In this document: piece by piece, positions 43,406 through 52,056 of the stretch | Position numbering within the stretch: position 1 is the stretch's first letter | Layout of the letters: each line of letters begins with the position of its first letter | Assembly: GCF_023169885.1 (NCBI RefSeq) | Contig: NZ_AP025516.1 | Coordinates: 4,009,501-4,073,500, forward strand | Source: Desulfofustis limnaeus | GTDB lineage: Bacteria; Desulfobacterota; Desulfobulbia; Desulfobulbales; Desulfocapsaceae | Direction of reading: 5' to 3' | DNA: 64,000 bases | The notes under the pieces: model-generated | Seen by the model: the letters and a program-made list of their open reading frames with translations, nothing else | Databases searched by the model: none | Told to the model about the DNA's origin: nothing | Position numbers and translations under genes: made by a program

Positions 43406-44970
43406 GAAGTCTGTCGCTGCTGCCGGCTATTGGCCTCGATATCGTCGGCTCCGCCGCCAATATCGTCTTTTCCTTTCTGGCGCTGCATTATGCCCGGATG
43501 CTTTCCCGTCGGCAGCCCGATAACTTTGTCTGGGGGTATCTGTTTTATGTGACCTTTGCCATTGCCGCCTTCACTATCTCTCGTGCCGTCGGGCATCTGG
43601 TCAAGCAGTTTCTCCTGATCGGCGGTGGCGATCGGATTTGGCACGCCTTGTCCCCTTTTTCCGGAGGTTTCAACACCCTGTTCATGATCTCGGTGGCGGC
43701 GGTGATGATCTTCTACCACAAAGGAGTGCAGGCCTACGAAGCGCTGGAACAGGAGGCGGGCAAGCTCAAGGATGCCAACAGCGACCTCGCCGCCGCCGCC
43801 AGTCAGCTGCGTGATCTGAATCAGAACCTGGAACACAAGGTGGAGGAACGAACCGAGGAATTGTCCCGCTCGGAACGTAAGTTCCGCCATCTGTTCACCG
43901 CTTCTAAGGACATGGTGTTTTTCTGTGAGGCTGGAGGACGGTTGGTGGACATGAACGATTCCGGTTTCGAGATGCTCGGCTATTCCCGTGATGATGCAAA
44001 GAGCTTGAGTCTAGCTGTGTTGTTCGCCGATGCCACCATGGTTGAAACGTACCACCGCCGGCTGGCACTGGACGGCTACATCAAGGATCTCAACGTGGAA
44101 ATGAACCGCAAGGACGGCAGCGTCATTTCCGTTCTGCTCTCCGCGACCGCCTTACTTGAAGATAACGGCCGGATGTCCGGTTCGGAGGCGATCGCCAAGG
44201 ACCTGACCAAGGTGAAGGTCATGCTCGAGCAGCTGGCTTCCAGTGAGAAGATGGCCTCGATCGGACAGATGGCGGCAGGCGTGGCCCACGAGATAAATAC
44301 GCCGCTGGGTATTATTCTCGGTTATACCCAGCTGTTGATGGATGATTTCCCCGAGGGGAGCGAGCAGCACGAAAGTCTGCGGGTGATCGAGCGCCAGACG
44401 AGAGCGAGCCGAAAGATAGTTGCCGATCTGTTGAAGTTCTCCCGCCAGTCCGGTTCCACCCGGGAAGACCTCGATATCAACGAGATTCTTTCCGACGTGA
44501 TGGCCGTTACCGAACATACTCTCAGCCTCAGCCATATTGACACCCATCTCGAACGCTATCCTGACGTGCCGCGGATCATCGGTGATGCGGAAAAGCTCCG
44601 GCAGGTATTCGTCAATCTGATCAACAACGCCCATCATGCCATGCAGGAGCAGGGCGGGCATCTGTTCCTCCGCAGTAGTTACGATCCGCAGCAGGAGATG
44701 GTCCGGGTCGAGGTTCGCGATACCGGTTGCGGTATCCCCGAGCGGCATCAGCCCCGGATCTTCGACCCGTTTTTCACCACCAAGCCGGTAGGGCAGGGAA
44801 CCGGGCTCGGGCTTTCGGTCTCCTACGGGATCGTGCATGAACATGGCGGCACCATTAGCGTGCAGAGCCCGGTTGCGGATGGGCAGGGAACAACGGCGGC
44901 GGGGACCAGGTTCATCATCAGCCTGCCGGCAGCCGGTCCGCAGCAGGGAGCAGACCTCATCAAGAGTTAG
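43402..44970 (+). CDS. Membrane PAS-domain sensor histidine kinase
   Basis: A 522-residue kinase. There are three membrane helices in residues 1-110, a coiled coil at 112-155, and a PAS domain at about 160-275. The DHp phospho-acceptor His is in AAGVAHEINTPLGIILGYTQL near 296. HATPase_c lies at about 390-515 with N-box VNLINNAHHAM and the G boxes DTGCGIPE and GTGLGLSVSYGI. It follows the small membrane protein with a 4-bp overlap and precedes a lone receiver gene by 33 bp, forming a three-gene sensory unit. Confidence 0.93.
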   Translation: MRSLSLLPAIGLDIVGSAANIVFSFLALHYARMLSRRQPDNFVWGYLFYVTFAIAAFTISRAVGHLVKQFLLIGGGDRIWHALSPFSGGFNTLFMISVAAVMIFYHKGVQAYEALEQEAGKLKDANSDLAAAASQLRDLNQNLEHKVEERTEELSRSERKFRHLFTASKDMVFFCEAGGRLVDMNDSGFEMLGYSRDDAKSLSLAVLFADATMVETYHRRLALDGYIKDLNVEMNRKDGSVISVLLSATALLEDNGRMSGSEAIAKDLTKVKVMLEQLASSEKMASIGQMAAGVAHEINTPLGIILGYTQLLMDDFPEGSEQHESLRVIERQTRASRKIVADLLKFSRQSGSTREDLDINEILSDVMAVTEHTLSLSHIDTHLERYPDVPRIIGDAEKLRQVFVNLINNAHHAMQEQGGHLFLRSSYDPQQEMVRVEVRDTGCGIPERHQPRIFDPFFTTKPVGQGTGLGLSVSYGIVHEHGGTISVQSPVADGQGTTAAGTRFIISLPAAGPQQGADLIKS

Positions 44971-45003
44971 ACAGCGCATGAATTTCAACAAACGGAACTG
45001 ATC

Positions 45004-45390
45004 ATGGCAGAGATATTGGTATTGGACGACGTGCTCGACGCGACCGTCTTGGTCGGCAAGATCCTGACCAAGAAAGGGCATACGGTGCATACCTTCACCG
45101 AAGAGGAGGACGCATTGCGTCATGTGGAGCAGAACCGGGTCGACCTGGCCATCCTCGACATCAAACTGAAGAAGATGAGCGGGATCGAAGTCCTGGCGGA
45201 AATGAAGAAAAAGAACGCCGAGATGCGGGCGATCATGTTGACCGGTTATCCGACCGTGGAAACGGCTCGGGAGGCGATCAACCTCGGAGCTGAAGAATAT
45301 TGCGTCAAGCCGATCGATCGTCTGGAACTGGAGGAAAAGGTCGAAAAGGTGCTCAAGAATGCAGCGCAGCCCGGCGGTCTTCGAGCCTGA
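45004..45390 (+). CDS. Stand-alone receiver-domain response regulator
   Basis: A 128-residue CheY-like receiver without an output domain. Acidic pocket LVLDDVLD near residue 7; phospho-acceptor Asp in LAILDIKLKKMSG near residue 52; Thr in MLTGYPTVETAR; Lys in YCVKPID. Without an effector domain it probably relays phosphate or acts by protein contact. It lies between the PAS kinase and the GAF/DHp protein, which could accept its phosphoryl group. Confidence 0.92.
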   Translation: MAEILVLDDVLDATVLVGKILTKKGHTVHTFTEEEDALRHVEQNRVDLAILDIKLKKMSGIEVLAEMKKKNAEMRAIMLTGYPTVETAREAINLGAEEYCVKPIDRLELEEKVEKVLKNAAQPGGLRA

Positions 45391-45438
45391 TCGGCTGGGC
45401 GACGGATCGATGCGGGGACAGATGAGGACAGTGACGGA

Positions 45439-47106
45439 ATGAGCGATACCCCCCAGCAAGACCGGGATCGACGTTATCTGCTGGTTTTCCAGCAGGTGAC
45501 GAAGCTGATTTCGATGGCTCACGATCCCCGGGCAGTGATGGAGACGATCGTCTCCATTCTGCCGGAACTGCTTGGCAGCGACGCCTGTACCATCCGGCTG
45601 CTCGACCCGGACACCGACGCCTTTGTGCTCGGTGCGGCAGCGGGTGTCTCGCGGGAATACCTGGATCGGCATGACGTGGACTCGGCCGAAACCATGGACC
45701 TGGTGTCGGCAGGAAGACCGGTGGCGACGGAGGATGTGGCGACCAGCCCGCACCGGCCGTTTCGCGAAGCTGCTCGTCGCGAGGGAGTTGTCTCGGTGTT
45801 GACCTTGCCCATCTCCTATCAGGGCAAGGTCACCGGAATCATGCGCTTGCTTACCCGCAATCGCCGCGTCTTTTCCGGAGAGGAGATCGATTTCGCGCAT
45901 GCCCTGGCGGAACAGGTGGGAATTGCCCTGGCCAATGCCTCGATGTTCCGGCAACTCGAGCAGCAAGTTGATTTTCTCAAGGAGGTTCAGGCCATTTCTA
46001 AGATGGTCAACTCGACGCTGGATCTCGATTCGATCCTGCAGACGATTGTCGAGTTGCTGCCCCGCAGCCTTCGGGCCCAGGGCTGCACCATCAGGTTGCT
46101 GGCGCCGCAGAGTAGCCGGTTGGAATTGGCCGCTTCGTTTGGTTTGTCCAAGCGCTATTTGGAGCGGGGTGAGGTGGCCGGGGAGGAGAATACGGTTCGG
46201 GCCCTACAGGGCGAACCGGTGGCGATTGCCAACGTGGAACATGACAGCCGGGTCCTTTACCATGAACATATGCGCCGTGAAGGCATCAAATCGTTGCTGG
46301 CCGTACCGATCAAGGTGAGCCGGGAGGTGATCGGGGTCATCAGGATCTTGGCCCGGGAGCGGCGGACCTTCGGTGCCGCCGAGATCAACTTCGCTTCGGC
46401 GGTGGCCGAGGTCGGCGGGGCGGCCATCAAGAATGCCGCCACCTACCGGCAGATCACCCTGCTCTTCAACCAGATTGAAGAGCATGAGCAGTTTCTGGGC
46501 AACATCATCGATTGCATCCGCCCGCAGTTGCTGGTGGTCGACAAGAACGGGCATGTGGTCATGGCCAATAAGGCTTTTCTCGAGGCAAACGGTAAGAGCG
46601 AGGGGGAGGTGTTGGGCATGGCCTACGGTCAGGTCTGCCGGACCGAAGACGGTGAGGGGAGCTGTCCGGTGCCCCAGGTGCTCGTCACCGGTCAGATGGT
46701 CAGTGTCGTCCAATCGCAGGTGGAAGAGGATGGCCGGCATTGGTATGAGCGATCGGCGACGCCGATGCGCACGAACAGTGGTGAGGTCGAGTATGTGATC
46801 GAGGTGATCCGGGATCTGACCGCCCAACGTCGTCTCGAAGAGGAGCAGGCGGAGCGGAGCAAACTGGAAGGGGTGATCGAATTGGCCGGTACCGTGGCCC
46901 ATGAAATCAATACCCCGCTCTTCGCAGCGCTGGGAACGGCCCAACTGATGGAGGCCGATCTCGATGACCAGGAATCGGGCGACGACCTGCGGACCATTAT
47001 CCGTAATCTCCAGGCTATCGGGGATTTGACCAGGAAGATGGCGACCATGACCGGCTATCGGGGCAAGCAATACGTGGGTGAAACCCGCATCATCGACCTC
47101 GGTTGA
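45439..47106 (+). CDS. GAF-GAF-PAS protein with DHp domain but no ATPase domain
   Basis: A 555-residue cytoplasmic protein. It has a GAF domain at about 20-165, a second GAF at about 195-340, a PAS at about 355-465, and then a DHp-type helical hairpin with the kinase His in LAGTVAHEINTPLFAALGTAQL near 489. The protein ends about 65 residues after that His, with no HATPase_c domain and no frameshift: the gene stops at TGA 47104-47106, and the next 90 bases are non-coding before the TSUP gene. It may act as a phosphotransfer or dimerisation partner for neighbouring kinases, or as a decoy. Confidence 0.88.
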   Translation: MSDTPQQDRDRRYLLVFQQVTKLISMAHDPRAVMETIVSILPELLGSDACTIRLLDPDTDAFVLGAAAGVSREYLDRHDVDSAETMDLVSAGRPVATEDVATSPHRPFREAARREGVVSVLTLPISYQGKVTGIMRLLTRNRRVFSGEEIDFAHALAEQVGIALANASMFRQLEQQVDFLKEVQAISKMVNSTLDLDSILQTIVELLPRSLRAQGCTIRLLAPQSSRLELAASFGLSKRYLERGEVAGEENTVRALQGEPVAIANVEHDSRVLYHEHMRREGIKSLLAVPIKVSREVIGVIRILARERRTFGAAEINFASAVAEVGGAAIKNAATYRQITLLFNQIEEHEQFLGNIIDCIRPQLLVVDKNGHVVMANKAFLEANGKSEGEVLGMAYGQVCRTEDGEGSCPVPQVLVTGQMVSVVQSQVEEDGRHWYERSATPMRTNSGEVEYVIEVIRDLTAQRRLEEEQAERSKLEGVIELAGTVAHEINTPLFAALGTAQLMEADLDDQESGDDLRTIIRNLQAIGDLTRKMATMTGYRGKQYVGETRIIDLG

Positions 47107-47200
47107 GAAGGTTGGGCAGGATGAGAAACACCCGTTCAGCAAAGCGCAGGAACGGAAGTCGTAGTAAAAATCTATTTTTTTAACTCAGTGGAGGTGTATC

Positions 47201-48355
47201 GTGACAAAGAGACAGAGTTATTGGCTCATTGGCGGTTTGTTGGCACTCCTGATGATCGGAGTGCTCCAGGATCCGGCCTGGGCGGGCAAGCTTGAAGAGG
47301 CGATTGCCAGTGCGCCGCAAGGTACCGAACCGGGCCAGATCGACCCGAGTAAGCCCGCCGGATTCCTTGGTATTCCCGGTGGTCCCCAGGTGAATATGAT
47401 CGTCGCTTTTCTGTGGGCCGTCTGGGTCGGCTGGATCTTCTCCACCGTCGGTGCCTTCGGTGGTGTCATGGCCGGTGTCGGCCACATGGGCGTGTTCGGG
47501 CTGGGCGATTATGCCAAGACCTTCAAACAGACTGCACCGACTCTCAATAAGAGCATCACCGACTCGATCCGTGGTTCGAACCAGTTCCTGGTTGGCTTTT
47601 CGGCATTGATCTCGTCATTCAACTATTACAAAATGGGCCGTTTAGTGGTGCCGCTGGCGATCGCTCTCGGGCTCGGTTCCATCGTCGGTGCCTGGGGTTC
47701 GGTGACCCTGTCGGCCGGTAAGATCTCATTCAGTGCCTACCAGGGTTACTTCGGCCTCTTTGTCCTGGCTCTGGGTGTGTATCTGTTCTGGGAAACCTCT
47801 CCGGCCGGCCAGGCCAACAAGAAGAAGGCGAAAGCGGCAGCCCAGGCGTTCGAGGCAACGGTGAAGAAGCAAAAAAGCGGGGAGAACATCGATACCGCCT
47901 CGCTTGGCGTCAAGGTCACCAAGATGTCCTTGACCCAGATCATGTTCACCTTTTACGGCGTCGAGTTTAAGTTCAACCCGCTCATTCCCTTTTTCGGTGG
48001 TGTCGTTATTGCGGCGATTGCCGCGTTTCTCGGCGTCGGCGGCGGCTTCCTGCTGGTGCCGTTTCTCACCAGTGTAGCCGAACTGCCCATGTACCTGGCG
48101 GCCGGAACATCGGCCCTGGCAGTTCTGATCAGCATGATCACCAGCATCATCACCCTGATCTCCAAAGGTGTTCAGTTTGACTGGGCGCTGATCGGACTGG
48201 AACTAGTCGGTATCGCCGTCGGTTCGGTCGTCGGCCCGCGTACCTCCAAATACTTCTCCGATATCTGGCTGAAGCGGTTGTTCATCGTGCTGGCCCTTTA
48301 TGTCGGTATCGACTATGTTTTGCGTGGATTCTTCGGTATCCGGCTTGTCGGCTGA
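47201..48355 (+). CDS. TSUP (TauE/SafE) family permease
   Basis: A 384-residue transporter with an N-terminal helix or signal, a roughly 30-residue extracytoplasmic loop (GKLEEAIASAPQG to VNMIVAF) and about eight further helices. The family hallmarks are FSTVGAFGGVMAGVGHMGVFG near residue 88 and IAAFLGVGGGFLLVPFLTSV near residue 275. A soluble Lys/Ala-rich loop of about 50 residues separates the two halves. TSUP proteins carry sulfite, sulfoacetate, thiosulfate or sulfate; in sulfate reducers several are proposed sulfate transporters. The start is GTG 47201 with GGAGGTG upstream. It follows the signalling genes, suggesting regulated anion uptake. Confidence 0.88.
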   Translation: MTKRQSYWLIGGLLALLMIGVLQDPAWAGKLEEAIASAPQGTEPGQIDPSKPAGFLGIPGGPQVNMIVAFLWAVWVGWIFSTVGAFGGVMAGVGHMGVFGLGDYAKTFKQTAPTLNKSITDSIRGSNQFLVGFSALISSFNYYKMGRLVVPLAIALGLGSIVGAWGSVTLSAGKISFSAYQGYFGLFVLALGVYLFWETSPAGQANKKKAKAAAQAFEATVKKQKSGENIDTASLGVKVTKMSLTQIMFTFYGVEFKFNPLIPFFGGVVIAAIAAFLGVGGGFLLVPFLTSVAELPMYLAAGTSALAVLISMITSIITLISKGVQFDWALIGLELVGIAVGSVVGPRTSKYFSDIWLKRLFIVLALYVGIDYVLRGFFGIRLVG

Positions 48356-48380
48356 TCGTTATCCCGCATGATGTGCTGTG

Positions 48381-48411
48381 AGCCCGGGTGGCAAAAAGAG
48401 TCACCCGGGCT
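48381..48411 (+). terminator. Hairpin between the TSUP gene and its membrane partner
   Basis: AGCCCGGGTG (48381-48390) and CACCCGGGCT (48402-48411) form a perfect 10-bp stem with an 11-base loop containing AAAAAG. Only two T residues follow, and the next start codon is 11 bases on. It may be a partial terminator, or may control translation of the downstream gene. Confidence 0.5.
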
Positions 48412-48421
48412 TGTGAGGCTT

Positions 48422-48991
48422 ATGGATCTACAATCCGTTCTGCATTTTTTCGATCCCTGGTTGATCGAACCGTATCGCTGGATGTCACCGGCGATTGCCG
48501 GTTATCTGTTGGGTACCGCCATACTGGCTGGCTACTGCGTCATTATCGGAGATCTCTCCGCCACGCTGGTGGCCTTTTTCAACCGCGGCTATCTCGCCAA
48601 ACTGCGCCACGGCATGGAGCATCACCACAAGCTCTCCGAGGAGGCGTTGAAGCGCGGTGACAAGGAGAGCTACAAGGCCGTCAATCGTCAGGGGCTCGAT
48701 TCTTTTGGTTATTCCTTTTCCATGGGAGCGGCGCTGTTCTGTGTGTCGATTTGGCCGATGCCCTTTGCCCTGGCCTGGATGAACCTGCGTTTCGCCGACG
48801 CACCACTGCCGTTGCCGGCCGGATTCCCGTTCTGGGGCGGCAAAGAGGTGCATTATTTCACCTCGTTCTTGCTTTGCTATATCCTCGTAAGAATCATCTA
48901 CTCCCAGATCATGGGGCGGATTTCCTGGTATAACACCTGGAAATCAAAGGTTACCGGCTCCTATCCACAGCCCGGCACGACTGACTCCTGA
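48422..48991 (+). CDS. Membrane protein downstream of the TSUP permease
   Basis: A 189-residue protein with an N-terminal helix (about 20-46), a charged helical cytoplasmic segment (KLRHGMEHHHKLSEEALKRGDKESYKAVNRQG), and two more helices near 103-122 and 150-170. The TM, charged coiled segment, TM-pair layout recalls EMC3/DUF106-type insertases. That resemblance is only topological and may be accidental. The likely start is ATG 48422; there is no strong ribosome site, and a hairpin lies just upstream. It is probably co-transcribed with the TSUP gene. Confidence 0.7.
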   Translation: MDLQSVLHFFDPWLIEPYRWMSPAIAGYLLGTAILAGYCVIIGDLSATLVAFFNRGYLAKLRHGMEHHHKLSEEALKRGDKESYKAVNRQGLDSFGYSFSMGAALFCVSIWPMPFALAWMNLRFADAPLPLPAGFPFWGGKEVHYFTSFLLCYILVRIIYSQIMGRISWYNTWKSKVTGSYPQPGTTDS

Positions 48992-49067
48992 AAACGATGA
49001 AAAACAGACCTGCACCGGCGTACGGGAGCAGGTCCCTGTCGTTGTCCACTTATGCGGGTGTGTGCGG

Positions 49068-51143
49068 TCACGTGGTGGATATGGATGGTGGCGATACGGT
49101 TTCGGTGCTGCGTGTCTGCGGCAGTTCAACGATAAAGACCGTGCCTGGTCCCCCGTTTTTGGGTTTGGGCAGATCGTCGGGGAAGAACGGCGGTGGCGGC
49201 GGGCTCAGGGCGGTGATGGTGCCGCCGTGGTCCTTGATGATGCCAATCGATACCGAGAGGCCCAGTCCGGTCCCCTTGCCCACCTGCTTGGTGGTGAAAA
49301 ACGGATCGAACAGCTTGCCGAGATGGTGTTGGGCCACGCCCTTCCCGGTGTCCGCCACGCTGACTTCCAGTCGTTGCGTGTCGGGGAGCAGGCGTGAGCG
49401 AACGATGATCAGGCCGTCCTGACCGATGGCATCCGCCGCATTGTTCAACAGGTTGAGCCACACCTGGCGGAGCCGTTCTTTGTCACCGTGCAGCGTGGTT
49501 ACTGCCGTGTCCGGCAGAAAAACCACCTTGATGCGATTGAGAAAAAAGGCGTGCTCCACCAGGTTGATGACCTCCTGCAGCGATTCGTTGATAGCGACCT
49601 CGCCGACCACCGATTGCGATTGTCGCGAATAGCCGAGCAGATCGGCGACGATCTTGCGGCACACCTTCGTCTGTTTTTCAATGGTCTTCAAGCCGTCGAG
49701 CAGCTCTTGGTCATGGATGTCGTCCATCAACAACTGGGTATATCCGAGAATAATACCCAAGGGGGTGTTGATCTCGTGGGCGACGCCGCCGGCCAGACGT
49801 CCCAGGTCCTCGAGTTTCTGGGACTGAATCAGCTGCTCCTGAAATTTTTTCAGCATGGTGATGTCCCGGGCGGTCAGCAGAATGCCCATGATACTGCCGT
49901 CCTGGTCGTGGACCGGGACCTTCACCACGTGGAACCAGTGGTGTTCCCCGGCCCGCTTGATCGACACCTCTTTGGCCAGCGGTTTGCCGGTGGCGAGGAT
50001 CTCCCGGTCTTCTTCGGTGTTGCTTCGTGCTCGGGTTTCCGAGAAGATGGCAAAGTCGTTTTTACCGATAACGTCGGCCTCGGTCAGGCCGAAATAGTCG
50101 CAAAACGATTTTCCGGCGAAAGTGTAGCGCAGATCCCGGTCCTGCAACGTGATGAAATCCGGGGTAACATTGACGATGGTCTTCAGGATACCCTGCTGGC
50201 GGGCGATGGTCCGCTCCCGTTCGGTAAGTTCCTCAATGTGGTTTTTTACGGTGACGGCCATGGCATCGAAGGCCTCTGCCAGATCCTGCAACTCGTCGCC
50301 GAAATTGTGTCTGAAGACCGGGCACTGGCGGCAGCTTTCCATCTTGAACGGATATTCACCGACTTGGCAGTTGGGGCAGAGGGTTCCGGCCAGATACCAG
50401 CACCGTCGTTGTTTGTCTCCATAAGCCGGGCATTCTTGCCGGTGGCAATTCATGATCTGCCAGCAGTACTTGGCCAGGGTGGTGCCGGCGTGGACGTCGA
50501 GATTGCCGGTGACGATCTCTTCCACTGATGACCTGAGCCGGTTCAGGCGATGGGTGATGGTCCGGGCAAACCACAGGGACAGCATGACGCCGACGCCGAC
50601 CACGGCCAGCGTGCTGACCAGGCTGGCCATTTGCTGGCGCTTGATCTGGGCGTCAATGGCGCTTCGTGACAGGCCTAGCCGGACCGTGCCGAGGGTATTG
50701 TTGCCGAGGGTGATCGGGGCGCTGAAGTCGTAGACCCGCCCTTGCTCGGTATCGAGCAGCAACGGGCGCCCTTCGCTCCTGGTGTCGCTGATACGGAGCA
50801 GATCGGTGGGGAATCCTCCGGCAAACGTGTGCGAAAGGACGTTGGCGCCGGCATCGGTGAGGAAGACGTAGAGGATGTCGTCGTACTGCCGTTGAGCATT
50901 GTCCAGAAGATTGCTCATCTGCAAAAAGTCCATGGCCAGCAGTGGTTCGGTTAAACGAAAGGCCAGGCCGGTGGTCATTGCCTTACCCCGCTTCTTTCCT
51001 TCTTCGAGCAACGCCTCCGAAGACATGGATGACAGGGTCAAGCCGATACCGATGCCGCAGAAGACGAGCATGCAGGTCATGCCCAGAGTGATCTTGGTCC
51101 GGAAACGCAGATTGTGCAGGAAACGGGTCAGGTCGCTAATCAA
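49068..51143 (-). CDS. Transmembrane HAMP-PAS histidine kinase with Cys-rich insert
   Basis: A 691-residue kinase. TM1 is at about 19-40, a periplasmic sensor region at about 41-172, and TM2 at about 174-196, followed by HAMP. A Cys cluster lies at about 226-275 (CWQIMNCHRQECP, CWYLAGTLCPNC, CRQCP), resembling the two-CW cysteine domain of signalling proteins. PAS lies at about 320-430, the DHp His is near 454 in GVAHEINTPLGIILGYTQL, and HATPase_c is C-terminal. The DHp closely resembles that of the kinase at 43402. It overlaps by 8 bp the upstream PhnD-like lipoprotein gene, probably its sensory partner. Confidence 0.92.
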   Translation of the reverse strand: MISDLTRFLHNLRFRTKITLGMTCMLVFCGIGIGLTLSSMSSEALLEEGKKRGKAMTTGLAFRLTEPLLAMDFLQMSNLLDNAQRQYDDILYVFLTDAGANVLSHTFAGGFPTDLLRISDTRSEGRPLLLDTEQGRVYDFSAPITLGNNTLGTVRLGLSRSAIDAQIKRQQMASLVSTLAVVGVGVMLSLWFARTITHRLNRLRSSVEEIVTGNLDVHAGTTLAKYCWQIMNCHRQECPAYGDKQRRCWYLAGTLCPNCQVGEYPFKMESCRQCPVFRHNFGDELQDLAEAFDAMAVTVKNHIEELTERERTIARQQGILKTIVNVTPDFITLQDRDLRYTFAGKSFCDYFGLTEADVIGKNDFAIFSETRARSNTEEDREILATGKPLAKEVSIKRAGEHHWFHVVKVPVHDQDGSIMGILLTARDITMLKKFQEQLIQSQKLEDLGRLAGGVAHEINTPLGIILGYTQLLMDDIHDQELLDGLKTIEKQTKVCRKIVADLLGYSRQSQSVVGEVAINESLQEVINLVEHAFFLNRIKVVFLPDTAVTTLHGDKERLRQVWLNLLNNAADAIGQDGLIIVRSRLLPDTQRLEVSVADTGKGVAQHHLGKLFDPFFTTKQVGKGTGLGLSVSIGIIKDHGGTITALSPPPPPFFPDDLPKPKNGGPGTVFIVELPQTRSTETVSPPSISTT

Positions 51144-52056
51144 GGTTCAGCCCCACCTTTTGACTCAAGGTCCGGATTCGGTCGAAATCCTGATCATCGG
51201 ATGGCACAAAGCCAATGAAGTTGGCGGCGTCAAGAATCGCCCGGTGCTGCGCGTTGTTCTGATAATCGAGGGCAAGCAGGGCGTTGCGAATCAGGTCGAC
51301 CGTATCGGCGGAAAGCCTGGGGCTATGGGCATAGACCCACCCCGGGTACCAAGGCGAATGGTCGATTACCTTGAGCTGCCCAAGGTCGATTTTCCCGGCC
51401 ACCACCTGCAGAGACCCCTCCCGAATCGAACCGATATCGTGCAGACCGGCATAGACGCCGAGAATGACATTCTCCTGGCGACCGCCGGCAAACACTACTT
51501 CACGGAAATCGTCGAGCCGCAGGCCGTGATCAAAAAAATGGCCGAGAGGAAAGAGGTATCCACCGGCCGAGGAGGGATCGACGGCCACCCATGATTTTCC
51601 CCGGCAGTCGGCAAGGCTGGTGATCCGGTCATTGTCTCTGCGGGCGATGATCTGCCCGCGGAACTCGGCACGACCGTTTTTTTCGATGATTCTGGCCATG
51701 GCCCGGGCCCCGTAACGATTGGCCAGCTTGACGTAGATGAACGGGTTGGAAAAGGAAACATCGATCTCTCCCTGGCCGAACATGCTCAGGTGATGATCGA
51801 AGGTATCGGGGAAGACCTGCCGCACGGGCAGGCCGGTCGCTTCGGAGAGATATTCGACCAGTTGATGATGTCGCTGGAAAGACTCGGTGTGGGAATATTG
51901 CGGCAAATAGGCGTAAGTGATGGCCGGCTGTCGCGGTTGAATGCTGATCTCCTGGCGTTTTTCCAGGGAAACGGTGATCGGTGGTTCATCCTCGCTGCAA
52001 CCGACCAGCAGAAGCGAGGCGACGAGCAGCAACGAAAGGAGCAGACGACTGGTCAT
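51136..52056 (-). CDS. PhnD-like periplasmic binding lipoprotein
   Basis: A 306-residue lipoprotein with signal peptide and lipobox LLLVGCSE near residue 17. The PhnD/phosphonate-binding fold is supported by YLPQYSHTESFQRHHQLVEYLSEATG, IDVSFSNPFIYVKLA, and VAVDPSSAGGYLFPLGHF. No ABC permease or ATPase follows. Instead it overlaps a histidine kinase gene, the arrangement seen when a binding protein presents a ligand to a kinase sensor domain. The ligand could be an oxyanion; this is unproven. Start ATG 52056 gives the proper signal peptide. Confidence 0.85.
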   Translation of the reverse strand: MTSRLLLSLLLVASLLLVGCSEDEPPITVSLEKRQEISIQPRQPAITYAYLPQYSHTESFQRHHQLVEYLSEATGLPVRQVFPDTFDHHLSMFGQGEIDVSFSNPFIYVKLANRYGARAMARIIEKNGRAEFRGQIIARRDNDRITSLADCRGKSWVAVDPSSAGGYLFPLGHFFDHGLRLDDFREVVFAGGRQENVILGVYAGLHDIGSIREGSLQVVAGKIDLGQLKVIDHSPWYPGWVYAHSPRLSADTVDLIRNALLALDYQNNAQHRAILDAANFIGFVPSDDQDFDRIRTLSQKVGLNLD

